A stretch of DNA of 64,000 nucleotides. Origin: Paraburkholderia hiiakae. GTDB lineage: Bacteria; Pseudomonadota; Gammaproteobacteria; Burkholderiales; Burkholderiaceae. How positions within the stretch are numbered: position 1 is the stretch's first letter; each line of letters opens with the position of its first letter. Positions 1 through 8,017 of this stretch are shown one piece after another. The stretch spans positions 106,620-170,619 of the forward strand of contig NZ_CAJHCQ010000020.1 of NCBI RefSeq assembly GCF_904848665.1, in the 5' to 3' direction. Under the pieces are notes generated by a model that was given only the letters and a program-made list of their open reading frames with translations, ran no database searches and was not told the DNA's origin. The translations under genes were made by a program, and so were the position numbers.

Positions 1-276
1 ATGACGAGCGACGACACGCAAAAGCAGGACGCTCAAAAGCCTGGCGCCGGTTCATCGCAACCGGATCTGGAGAGTCTGAACGCCGCCTTCAGTCACGTTG
101 ACGAAGGCGTGAAATCCGGCAAGATCGCGGCGGGCGCGGCCAAGGGCCTCGTCTTCAGTCTCGTTGAAACGCTGGGCGCGCTGGTGGGCGACCCCGACCT
201 GCCACAGCACGCGCGTTCGGGCTACGAAGGATTGCTCGAGGCCGCGCGCGAGCTGCGCGCCAAGCTGGAGCACTAA
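1..276 (+). CDS. Small hypothetical protein
   Basis: A 91-residue acidic protein whose ATG is the first base of the window, so a start further upstream cannot be excluded. It is hydrophilic at the N-terminus (Asp/Gln/Lys-rich) with an amphipathic Ala/Gly segment (about residues 35-65) and an Ala/Arg/Glu-rich helix at the C-terminus. No signal peptide, cysteine pair or catalytic motif is visible. The strong GC3 codon pattern supports real coding. It faces the convergent YcaQ-like gene. I do not recognise the family and infer no function. Confidence 0.6.
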   Translation: MTSDDTQKQDAQKPGAGSSQPDLESLNAAFSHVDEGVKSGKIAAGAAKGLVFSLVETLGALVGDPDLPQHARSGYEGLLEAARELRAKLEH

Positions 277-340
277 TCATTCTCAACGTGTGCGGCTGCG
301 CGTTTGCCAACCCGCTTTTGCCAACCCGGTAGCCGCACGC

Positions 341-1621
341 TCACTCAGCCAGCAGGGCGGCCGCAAGGCCGTCCGGCGCGGCGCCGATGCGTAGTTCCGG
401 CGTGCCGTGCCAGTCCGCGCAACGCTGCAGCGCCCGGCGCAAGTCGGCCACCAGACGGCCACTCGTGCGCACGCCGGGCTCCAGATGCAGCGACTTCACC
501 TCGAACACCTGTTGCGCCCGATGCGCCTTGGCGTCGATACGCCCGATGAGCCGCCCGCGATTCAAGATCGGCAGTACGAAGTAACCGTACTTGCGCTTCG
601 CAGCCGGCACATAGCATTCCATGGCGTAGTCGAAATCGAATAGCGCCAGTGCGCGCTTGCGGTCCCACACCACCGGGTCGAAGGGCGAGAGCAGGGTCGT
701 GACCGTGGAGGCGAGCTTACCGCTCGCCGCATCGTCGATGAGCGGCGCGTGCTCGCGATGCACGAACGCGTCGTGTTTCCAGCCTTCCACGCGCACCGGC
801 AGCAACTCGCCCGCGTCGGCGAGCGCATGCAGGGCATCGGCATACGGGCGACGCGGCAGGCGGAAGTAGTCGGCGGCCCAGTCCGCACGGATCACGCCGA
901 GCGCGCGGCAGGACCGCAAGACCAGCTCGCGTTCCGCGTCGGCCCGCGGCGGCAGATCGCGCGCGTCGTTCCAGTGCGGCAACACGCGCTCGGCCACGTC
1001 GTACACACGCTGGAAGTTGTGCCGCTGGGCCACCATCAGCGCGCCGGTTGCGAACAGCACTTCCAGATGCCGCTTTTCCGGCTTCCAGTCCCACCATCCG
1101 CTGCCCTTGTCGCCCTCGGCGCGCGCGAAGTCGGCGGAACGCACGGCGCCCTCGGTACGAATGCGCTCGAGCAGCGCATCAATTTCGTCGCGGTATTGGT
1201 CGTGCCACTCGGCCGCGTATTTCCAGCCCATGCCTGAAGGATCGAGCATGCGGTGGCGCAGCAGCCCATAGTCCTCGATCGGCAGGAAGCACGCCTCGTG
1301 CGCCCAGTACTCGAACAGGCGCCCTTGTGCGAGATGCGCGTCGAGCCAGGCCGGCTCGAACGCGCCAATACGGCTGAACAGCACGAAATAAGGACTGCGC
1401 GCGACCACATGGATCGTGTCGATCTGCAACTGCGCCATGCGGCGGATGGCGTCGAGCACGTCGTCCTGTGTGGCCTTGCGGCGTGGCGGCGCGAGCAGCC
1501 CTTGCGCCGCGAGGTGCAGCGTGCGGGCCGCCGCGAGCGGCAGAATTAGCGAGGAACTGGCTTCGGCAACCGTGGGCGCATCGGCCGCGTCCGCACCGCG
1601 CTCACGCATGGACGCCCGCAA
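341..1621 (-). CDS. YcaQ-family winged-helix DNA glycosylase-like protein
   Basis: This 426-residue protein belongs to the YcaQ/HTH_42 family, whose studied members unhook DNA interstrand crosslinks and alkylated bases. Family landmarks are visible: an N-terminal helix-turn-helix region with QLQIDTIHVVARSPY at about residues 68-83, the segment RLFEYWAHEACFLP, and a C-terminal part containing LALFDFDYAMECYVPAAKRKYGY. The length (about 400 residues) fits the family. Its start overlaps the last 20 bases of the upstream flavoprotein gene on the same strand, which suggests translational coupling. Glycosylase activity is inferred from the family; the crosslink-repair substrate is not shown by sequence alone. 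Confidence 0.85.
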   Translation of the reverse strand: MRASMRERGADAADAPTVAEASSSLILPLAAARTLHLAAQGLLAPPRRKATQDDVLDAIRRMAQLQIDTIHVVARSPYFVLFSRIGAFEPAWLDAHLAQGRLFEYWAHEACFLPIEDYGLLRHRMLDPSGMGWKYAAEWHDQYRDEIDALLERIRTEGAVRSADFARAEGDKGSGWWDWKPEKRHLEVLFATGALMVAQRHNFQRVYDVAERVLPHWNDARDLPPRADAERELVLRSCRALGVIRADWAADYFRLPRRPYADALHALADAGELLPVRVEGWKHDAFVHREHAPLIDDAASGKLASTVTTLLSPFDPVVWDRKRALALFDFDYAMECYVPAAKRKYGYFVLPILNRGRLIGRIDAKAHRAQQVFEVKSLHLEPGVRTSGRLVADLRRALQRCADWHGTPELRIGAAPDGLAAALLAE

Positions 1622-3347
1622 CCACCATCACCGGCCGCAGCGCGGCGAGCCGTTGATGGATCTGCGCGACCACGGCCGCGCCTTCGCCCACCGCCGCGGC
1701 CACGCGCTTGGTCGAGCCCGCGCGCGCGTCGCCGATCGCGTAGACGCCTTCCACCGAAGTCGCAAGGCTGCACGACTCGTTGTCGCCGGTCAGCACGAAG
1801 CCGTGCGGGTCGAGCTTCACGCCGCACGCGCGCAGCCAGCCCGTATTCGGGTCGGCGCCCGTGAACAGGAACAGGTGGCGCGAATCGAAATGGTCGATGC
1901 CTTCCGGGCACGGCGTCTTCAGACGCACCGACGCGAGACCGGAACCGTCTTCGCCCAGGCCACCGATCTCGCTGCGCCCGTGCACCCGCACGTTCGCGAG
2001 CGAGGCAATCCGGTCGATCAGATAGCGCGACATCGTCGATTCGAATCCGGTCTTGCGGATCAGCACGTCGATCTGGCGCGCGTGCGTGGAGAGGTAGACG
2101 ATCGCCTGGCCCGCCGAATTGCCGCCGCCCACGAGCACGACGTTCTCGTGCTTGCAGAGCTTGGCCTCGACCGGCGAGGCCCAGTAATAGATCCCGCGCC
2201 CCGTATAGCGATCGATGCCGTCGATCGCGGGCTTGCGGTACACCGCGCCGCTCGCGATCACCACGGTATGCGCGCGCACATCGCCGCTGCAGGTTTCGAG
2301 CCGGCGCGGTTCTTCATCGCAGAACAGCTTGCGCACCGTGACCGGAATGGCCACGTGCGCGCCGAACTTCTGCGCCTGCACGAACGCGCGGCCCGCGAGC
2401 GCCTGGCCCGAGATGCCGGTGGGAAAGCCGAGGTAGTTTTCGATGCGCGAGCTTGCGCCCGCCTGGCCGCCCGGCGCGCGCGAATCGAGCACGATCACCG
2501 AAAGGCCCTCGGAGGCGGCGTACACAGCGGTGGCGAGACCGGCCGGGCCCGCGCCCACCACGCAGACGTCGTAGACGCGCTTGCCATCGAGCTCGGGCAG
2601 GATGCCGAGACACGTGGCCAGTTCGGGCGCGCTGGGATGGCGCAGCACCGTGCCATCGGGGCAGATGACGAGCGGCAGGTCCTCGCAGCGCGCGGCGAAA
2701 CGCTCGACTACGCAGAGCATGCTTTCATCGCGCTCGTCGAGCACCGAATACGGATGGCCGTTGCGCGAGAGGAAGCCCTGCAGCGAAACGAGTGCGGGAT
2801 CGTTGTGCTTGCCCACGAGAATCGGGCCACCCGCGCCCTTTTCGATGAGCGAGACGCGGCGCAGGATCAGCGCGCGCACGATGCGCTCGCCGAGTTCGGC
2901 TTCGGCGACGATGGCCGCGCGCAGTTGCTCGGGCGGAATCAGGATCGCATCGACGGGTTCGAGCGCCAGCCCGTCCACGAGCGCCGGGCCGCCCGAAAGC
3001 TGGCCCACTTCGGCGAGGAAATGCCCGCGCCCATGCTCGACGATGAGCCGCTCGCGGCCCAGCCCGTCGCGCTGGAACACTTTGACCGAACCGGAGAGCA
3101 GCACGAACATGCCGGGACCGGTTTCGCCCGTGCGAAAGAGCAGTTCGCCCGCCGCCCAGTGCTGCTGCTCGCCGAAGCGCGCAAGGCGCGCGATTTCGTC
3201 GTCGGAGAGTTCGGGGAACATCTGGTGGCGCCGCGTGGAGAGCGTCGAGAACGGCGCTTCGGCGGGTTGCGGCTGCGTGTCGGAGTGGCGGCTCGCGGAA
3301 GGAAGGTCCGCGGATTCCGGAACCTCGGCTTCGGTGATCGTGCCCAT
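1602..3347 (-). CDS. Cyclic-nucleotide-binding domain / thioredoxin-reductase-like FAD oxidoreductase
   Basis: A 581-residue fusion. Residues about 40-170 form a cyclic-nucleotide-binding-like beta-roll (WAAGELLFRTGETGPGMFVL). From about residue 265 the protein is a thioredoxin-reductase-like flavoprotein, with the FAD motif VGAGPAGLATAVYAASEG, the segment APGGQAGASSRIENYLGFP and an NAD(P)H motif VVLVGGGNSAGQA. The redox CxxC normally found before the NADPH motif is absent: the equivalent stretch reads GIYYWASPVEAKLC. It therefore probably does not reduce thioredoxin in the classical way. ATG start, with a plausible purine-rich Shine-Dalgarno (GGAG) a few bases upstream on the minus strand. 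It overlaps the YcaQ-like gene by 20 bp. The physiological partner and ligand of the sensory domain are unknown. Confidence 0.88.
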   Translation of the reverse strand: MGTITEAEVPESADLPSASRHSDTQPQPAEAPFSTLSTRRHQMFPELSDDEIARLARFGEQQHWAAGELLFRTGETGPGMFVLLSGSVKVFQRDGLGRERLIVEHGRGHFLAEVGQLSGGPALVDGLALEPVDAILIPPEQLRAAIVAEAELGERIVRALILRRVSLIEKGAGGPILVGKHNDPALVSLQGFLSRNGHPYSVLDERDESMLCVVERFAARCEDLPLVICPDGTVLRHPSAPELATCLGILPELDGKRVYDVCVVGAGPAGLATAVYAASEGLSVIVLDSRAPGGQAGASSRIENYLGFPTGISGQALAGRAFVQAQKFGAHVAIPVTVRKLFCDEEPRRLETCSGDVRAHTVVIASGAVYRKPAIDGIDRYTGRGIYYWASPVEAKLCKHENVVLVGGGNSAGQAIVYLSTHARQIDVLIRKTGFESTMSRYLIDRIASLANVRVHGRSEIGGLGEDGSGLASVRLKTPCPEGIDHFDSRHLFLFTGADPNTGWLRACGVKLDPHGFVLTGDNESCSLATSVEGVYAIGDARAGSTKRVAAAVGEGAAVVAQIHQRLAALRPVMVVAGVHA

Positions 3348-3393
3348 CTGGCGGTTCTCCTCGTGCGGGCGGCTCGGGAGCGGGCCGCCCGGA

Positions 3394-4383
3394 TCAGACA
3401 GCTTTAGGCGTGATGTTGACCGGGACTTCGGCGTGGGCCATCAGCTGGAGCGACTCGAGCGCGCGGCCGGCGTCGCGCCACGCATCGAGGCCGCCGAGGA
3501 GCGGCACCACATCGGTAAAGCCAGCCTCGACGAGCTTCTTCGCCATCCAGGCCGCGGAAATTTCATTGGGGCACGAGCAATAGATCACGAGCTTCTGGTC
3601 GTTCGGATATTTGCCGACGATCTCTTCGAGCTTGCGCTCGTCGGCGAATAACGCGCCCGGAATGATGTACGGATCGAGCTTGCGCTTTTCTTCTGAACGA
3701 ATGTCGAACACCACCGGCGGCGGCTTGGCGCCCATCGCGCGGTAGAGGTCCTCCACCGTGATGCGTGCGCTCGCGAGCTTTTTGATGAGCTGGCGACGGC
3801 GCTGCCAGCGGTAGGTCGCGTAGAGCATCAGCAGCACGACCACCACGACGGCGGCAAAGCGCCCAAGGCGGCTTGCGCCGGCGAGCATCATGTCGATCTG
3901 AGGTGCGAACATCACGCCGATGAGCAGGCCGGTGCCGGACCACAAGGCCGCGCCGATGCCGTCGAAGCCGACGAACTGGCGGTAGGGCACGCCCATCGCG
4001 CCCGCCAACGGCACGGAAACGAGCGATAACCCTGGCACGAACTTGGCGATGGCGAGCACGCGCACGCCCCAACGGCCGAAAAAGCGCTCGGTTTTTTTCA
4101 CGCAGGTGTCGCGCGAGAGCGAGAGCTTGCAGAGCGTCTTGAGCGTGTTGCCGCCGTAGAGGCGCCCGGCCATGAACCACACGCTGTCGCCGATCAGCAT
4201 GGCGAAGATGGAGAGCCCGAGCACCGGCGCGACCTGCTGGCCGATCGATCCGGGATGCATGGCCGCCATCGCGCCGAACAACACGAGCGCGGGCATCGCG
4301 GGCACGGGCAGCCCTAGCGATCCGGCGAGCACATTAATGAACACCAGCGCAGGCCCGTATTGCGCGATGAGGTCATGTAGCAT
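3394..4383 (-). CDS. DedA-family membrane protein fused to a rhodanese domain
   Basis: A 329-residue two-domain protein. Residues 1-195 form a DedA/SNARE-associated-type membrane domain with several hydrophobic segments (about 10-40, 50-72, 107-130, 140-160, 175-190). Residues about 207-320 form a rhodanese domain (VVFDIRSEEKRKLDPYIIPG) with the persulfide-forming cysteine predicted at C269 in KLVIYCSCPNE. DedA proteins act in lipid or ion homeostasis at the inner membrane; rhodaneses carry sulfane sulfur. The usual DedA arginine after the FxP motif is missing (KFVPGLSLV), which hints at a diverged role. It follows the flavoprotein gene on the same strand with a 46-bp gap, possibly one operon. 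Function is inferred from the domains only. Confidence 0.85.
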   Translation of the reverse strand: MLHDLIAQYGPALVFINVLAGSLGLPVPAMPALVLFGAMAAMHPGSIGQQVAPVLGLSIFAMLIGDSVWFMAGRLYGGNTLKTLCKLSLSRDTCVKKTERFFGRWGVRVLAIAKFVPGLSLVSVPLAGAMGVPYRQFVGFDGIGAALWSGTGLLIGVMFAPQIDMMLAGASRLGRFAAVVVVVLLMLYATYRWQRRRQLIKKLASARITVEDLYRAMGAKPPPVVFDIRSEEKRKLDPYIIPGALFADERKLEEIVGKYPNDQKLVIYCSCPNEISAAWMAKKLVEAGFTDVVPLLGGLDAWRDAGRALESLQLMAHAEVPVNITPKAV

Positions 4384-4496
4384 CGGCTTACTTCCGTTGC
4401 GCGATTAAGCGAGGAACGGGAAAGATAGGAGGGTAACGTAAAGATTATGGACGCATTTCGTAGGCGTGCAAGCGACCCCCCTGCACGCACGTGAGA

Positions 4497-4520
4497 ATGC
4501 CTGCCGAGTGCGGCAGGCAT
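4497..4520. other. Perfect hairpin in the gap upstream of the DedA-rhodanese gene
   Basis: A perfect 10-bp inverted repeat (ATGCCTGCCG and CGGCAGGCAT) with a 4-base loop. It lies in the roughly 250-bp gap between the DedA-rhodanese start (4383) and the stop of the small gene at 4640. There is no T-run on either side in the right position, so this is a stem-loop of unknown use, perhaps rho-assisted termination or mRNA end protection for the upstream minus-strand gene. Confidence 0.4.
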
Positions 4521-4584
4521 GTGAAAAAAGCGCCGGATTGAAAAGCGGTAGACGCGATGAACGCGAGATGAGCGCAAAGCGACA

Positions 4585-4618
4585 GAACGCGGCACACGAG
4601 ACTTTGCGTGCCGCGTTC
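4585..4618 (-). terminator. Possible terminator hairpin of the 4640-4885 gene
   Basis: An 11-bp perfect inverted repeat (GAACGCGGCAC and GTGCCGCGTTC, 12-base loop) begins 22 bp past the stop of the minus-strand gene at 4640. There is no T-tract after it on the minus strand, so it is not a textbook intrinsic terminator. The position and strength of the stem are the only support. Confidence 0.35.
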
Positions 4619-4639
4619 GTGACGCCTCTTTCCGTGCGC

Positions 4640-4885
4640 TTAGCGCGTGTGTGATTCCCCGGGCAACTCGGCGCCTTGCGCGCGAATTGCCGCGATTAGC
4701 TCGGCCGGCGTGATTTCGTAACGCACTTCGCGATGGATGCCCGGCTTGCGCTCGTCGACTTCGACCAGCAAGAGGCTTTTGCCGTCGGCCGCCGATTCGA
4801 GGCGCAGTGAACGCAGTTCGCGTCCGGTCGCGTCGTCATGCTCGGTGAGCAGGGTCATGTTTCCGGAAGACCCGGTCGTGCGCAT
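4640..4885 (-). CDS. Small conserved-looking hypothetical protein
   Basis: An 81-residue protein. The frame is open further upstream, but I place the start at the ATG at 4885 because a GAGGA Shine-Dalgarno lies just before it on the minus strand, and the upstream residues look like untranslated leader. The body (LLTEHDDATGRELRSLRLESAADGK, then EVRYEITPAELIAAIRAQG) looks like a short beta-rich domain ending in a helix. No membrane segment or known motif is visible. Family not recognised and no function inferred. Confidence 0.65.
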   Translation of the reverse strand: MRTTGSSGNMTLLTEHDDATGRELRSLRLESAADGKSLLLVEVDERKPGIHREVRYEITPAELIAAIRAQGAELPGESHTR

Positions 4886-5137
4886 TGATGTTGTCCTCGT
4901 GCGTTGGGTGGTCGAGCCATTGTACGGGGTCGGCTGCACGGCGTGTTTATGCAAGTGAGCGCCGACACACACAGCGAGATCGCTGTGCCGCGACCCTGGC
5001 CAGCCAGTTTAACGCGACTCGCCGCGACGCCGCCCGTTTTTGCGCGCCCTGCAACGGGCTATGCGAAATGCGTTGCGCGTTGCGCCGCTGTCATGGTTGC
5101 GAAGCAAAGCGATGCCAGGCGAGAGGCGTATGCAGCA

Positions 5138-5175
5138 GAAAAAACGGCTCATCCGGGCAGGCCGGGTGAGCCGTT
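5138..5175 (-). terminator. Rho-independent terminator downstream of the chemoreceptor gene
   Basis: Read on the minus strand this is a GC-rich stem (AACGGCTCA paired with TGAGCCGTT, extended by a CCGG pair) followed directly by six T residues, the classic intrinsic terminator form. It lies about 165 bp past the stop of the methyl-accepting protein gene. A second weaker inverted repeat (CAAACCGT and ACGGTTTG, 5201-5230) lies between the two. Confidence 0.7.
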
Positions 5176-5340
5176 GAAACGCCGTTGTTACTCGGATCAG
5201 CAAACCGTGGTACGGCCTGCTGACGGTTTGCATGGTGCAGCCCGGGCTCCGCACTGTCGAGATGGGACTAACGCCGATCTCTCAGACCAATAAGGCGAAG
5301 TGGATCGGGTGCGCTTGCGGCGCAGCGTGCGCGCCGGCCG

Positions 5341-6990
5341 TCATGCCGCGATGTCCTCGACCGCTTCGGCAATATTGACGCTCTCGCGGCGCGCCGGGGG
5401 GCGAGCGGGCTTCGAGCGCTTTGACGCCTCAGCGCCCGCCACGGTGAACAGGCGCACGGCTTCGTCGAGCACGTCGGCCTGTTCGGCGAGCCGCTGCGCC
5501 GTGGCGGCGGCCTGCTCGACGAGCGCGGCGTTCTGCTGTGTGGCGCTGTCCAGGTGCGCCACCGCCTGATTGACCTGCCGGATGCCCTCGGCCTGCTCGC
5601 CGCTCGCGTTCGCGACCTCGGTGATGATCGACGAGACGCGGCTCACGGCTTCGTCGATCGAGCGCATCTGCGCAGTCGTGTTGCCGACGAGTCGCGTGCC
5701 CTCGGCGATCTCGTTCACGCTGGCGTCCACGACCTGCTTGATCTCTCTCGCCGACGCCGCGCAGCGCTGCGCGAGCATGCGCACCTCGCCCGCCACCACG
5801 GCGAACGAACGGCCCGCCTCGCCCGCGCGCGCGGCTTCGACGGCGGCGTTGAGCGCGAGGATATTGGTCTGGAAAGCGATGCCGTCGATCACGCCAGTGA
5901 TGTCGCTGATGCGGCGCGACGCGTCGGTGATACCCGTCATCGTGCGTTCCATCTGCGCCGCGATCGAGCCGCCCTCGGCGGCGGCGGACTGCGCGTCGCG
6001 CGCAAGATCGAGTGCGCGGGCGCTCGCTTCGGCGTTGGCCTGCACGGTGGTCGTGAGTTGATCCATCGTAGCCGCGGTTTCTTCGAGGGAGGCGGCCTGC
6101 ATTTCAGTGCGGCGCGAGAGATCGAGATTGCCGCTTGAGATCTCGTGCGCGGCGTCGAGCATGCCGTCGATCTGCGAGCGCACGTCGAACACGATCGCGG
6201 TGAGATTGGCCTGCAACTGGTTGAGCGCCTGGAGCACGTCGCCGAGATCGTCGTTCGTGGCGACCGCGAGCGTGGCCGTGAGGTCGCCCGCGGCCATGCG
6301 CGTGGAGGCCGTGGTCATTTGTGCGAGCGGCGCGCCGAGGTGGCGCGTGGTGAGTCGCCAGGCGCCGAGCGCGCAAACGCAGGCCGTGCCGAACGCGCCC
6401 CAGAAGGGCAGCGGCGGCAGACCTTGCCAGGCGGCTAAGCCGGCTGCGGCGAACACGGCCGGCACGGCGCCATAGCCGAACGCGATGCGCGTGGCGATAG
6501 GCACACGCAGCAGCGACTGCAGCGCGCCCACGAGGCCCGTGCGCACCACGGAGCCGTGGCGCAGCCGCACGCCTTGCAGACGGCCCTCGCGCATTTGCGC
6601 GTAGAAGGCTTCAGCCGTGCGGACTTCCTCGCGCGTGGGCTTTATGCGCACGCTCAGATAGCCGACCACCGAGCCTTGCTCGGAGACGGGCGTGACGTTC
6701 GCGCGCACCCAGTAGTGGTCGCCGGACTTGCGGCGGTTCTTCACGATCGCGGTCCAGGGGCGACCTTCACGGACGGTCTCCCATAGGTCAGCGAACGCTT
6801 CAGCCGGCATGTCGGGATGCCGAATGATGTTATGCGCGTTGCCGATCAGTTCTTCTTTCGTAAAGCCGGACACCGCGACGAACGCAGGATTGCAGTACTG
6901 AATGCGGCCCTTGAGGTCAGTGGCCGAGACGAGCATCTGCGAAGCGGGATAGTCGAATTCCTGTTGCGTGACGGGTTGATTGTTGCGCAT
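5341..6990 (-). CDS. PAS-containing methyl-accepting chemotaxis protein (Aer-like)
   Basis: A 549-residue receptor. The start is the ATG at 6990, which has an AAGGAA Shine-Dalgarno just upstream; an in-frame upstream ATG is less well supported. Residues about 10-130 form a PAS domain of the Aer type (DLKGRIQYCNPAFVAVSGF, NIIRHPDMP) likely to sense redox or energy state. Hydrophobic segments follow at about 170-210, then a HAMP-like linker. The cytoplasmic coiled-coil has the receptor hairpin tip (DGIAFQTNILALNAAVEAAR, GRSFAVVAGEVR). It would signal through CheW/CheA encoded elsewhere. No CheR-tethering pentapeptide is visible at the C-terminus. A minus-strand terminator follows at 5138-5175. 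Confidence 0.92.
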   Translation of the reverse strand: MRNNQPVTQQEFDYPASQMLVSATDLKGRIQYCNPAFVAVSGFTKEELIGNAHNIIRHPDMPAEAFADLWETVREGRPWTAIVKNRRKSGDHYWVRANVTPVSEQGSVVGYLSVRIKPTREEVRTAEAFYAQMREGRLQGVRLRHGSVVRTGLVGALQSLLRVPIATRIAFGYGAVPAVFAAAGLAAWQGLPPLPFWGAFGTACVCALGAWRLTTRHLGAPLAQMTTASTRMAAGDLTATLAVATNDDLGDVLQALNQLQANLTAIVFDVRSQIDGMLDAAHEISSGNLDLSRRTEMQAASLEETAATMDQLTTTVQANAEASARALDLARDAQSAAAEGGSIAAQMERTMTGITDASRRISDITGVIDGIAFQTNILALNAAVEAARAGEAGRSFAVVAGEVRMLAQRCAASAREIKQVVDASVNEIAEGTRLVGNTTAQMRSIDEAVSRVSSIITEVANASGEQAEGIRQVNQAVAHLDSATQQNAALVEQAAATAQRLAEQADVLDEAVRLFTVAGAEASKRSKPARPPARRESVNIAEAVEDIAA

Positions 6991-7156
6991 GAGATTCCTT
7001 CGATGGGGCCGCTTGAGACCCAACAACACAGCGAGGCATAACGGCATTTCCCTTACAAACTTTAGGGATATGCGCGCTTTAGGGGCGCGCGAGGCGATAG
7101 GCGCGCAGCGAGAAAATCCGTTGTGCTATCAATGGATTGGCACGGATGTTGGGGGG

Positions 7157-7450
7157 TATATGCACAGACTTTTCCCCGTTAACTGTGGACAAGTCCAGTG
7201 CCTTCAAAACGTGCAACTTCTCTGTCGTGTGAGGCATTGACGTTTGTGATCAAGGGCTTAGCTTCGCTGTCCAGAAGTTGTGCACAGGGCTGCCAACAAA
7301 ATCTGTGGAGAACTCGGGTGGGTTTCGAGGCCGTTTGAGGCTGCGTTGCCGCGATCGGGAACGCCGCGAGTTAACCGAAACGCATCAAGGACTTGATGCG
7401 GTCTTCCAAGGGTTACGCACAGGGCTGCCAACAAAATTTGTGGACAAGTC
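7157..7450. repeat. Three spaced copies of a GCACAG-N16-TGTGGA repeat
   Basis: Three imperfect copies lie at about 7157-7195, 7277-7315 and 7412-7450. Each has GCACAG, exactly 16 bases, then TGTGGA, followed by RAACTC or CAAGTC. Copies 2 and 3 also share the 16-base spacer (GGCTGCCAACAAAATYT). The starts of the GCACAG boxes are 120 and 135 bp apart. Each unit is itself an imperfect inverted repeat (TGTGCACAG facing CTGTGGACA), and TGTGGACAA is one mismatch from the reverse complement of a DnaA box. The copies lie in the non-coding gap before the phospholipase gene. Function unknown. Confidence 0.6.
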
Positions 7451-8017
7451 ATGGCGCGCGGAACGTTTGGGTTGCCAGGGGACTCGGGTGGGGGCTTGCC
7501 TTCTGGGCCGGCGCGGATGCCATGCAATTTTCATTTCCTTTTCCGTGCGGTACGGCTGCGTATGGCTGGTCGAGGCAGCAGCACGGCTCATTCCGATCTC
7601 GGGGCAACGCGAATGCGCCAAAAGCCTGCGCGACCACATCCGTTGTACGGATCACCGAGCTGGTGAACCGGGCGGCCGCGGAATATCCCGGTCTTACCGC
7701 ATTATTTCGATATGCGAATTGAAACGAGTTGCTTGCCGATGCTGAGTCGATGATTTCGTGACATCTTTGCCGTGAATCAAATTGGGGAATTTTGGTATGG
7801 CTGCGCCACGCCAGAAGTCCCCTATTTTCCCTTTTCCGGAAGTTGAAATGGGCGGATGCGTACAACACGAGTCCGCCAGTTTCAATAACTGCGGTTTTCA
7901 GTTTCACGAGAACGTCAAGGACTCAGATATTTCGCCCATCGCTGACCGGGCTACACATCGTCAGGACTACAGGGGTTGGTTGGACGATGAATCCGCCCAG
8001 GAATCAGGAGAATAAGC
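7451..8017. other. Gene-free accessory intergenic region
   Basis: About 570 bp of lower-GC DNA with no reading frame I can support; the short open frames here overlap on both strands and lack ribosome-binding sites and family features. The last bases contain a CAGGAG Shine-Dalgarno for the phospholipase gene. The composition differs from the flanking chromosome, consistent with an acquired patch. Confidence 0.5.

Noticed and set aside
1416..3407. 663-codon open frame on the plus strand
   Set aside because: It is antisense to the flavoprotein and YcaQ-like genes, both with clear family motifs; its translation is Arg/Ala/His-rich, without any family feature, as expected for a shadow frame in GC-rich DNA.
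7157..7450. CRISPR array
   Set aside because: Only three imperfect copies separated by 120-135 bp, with variable flanks and no cas genes; not a CRISPR spacing.
7782..8015. 77-codon frame directly before the phospholipase gene as a possible adaptor or immunity gene
   Set aside because: TTG start without a ribosome-binding site, overlapping frames on both strands, no recognisable domain.
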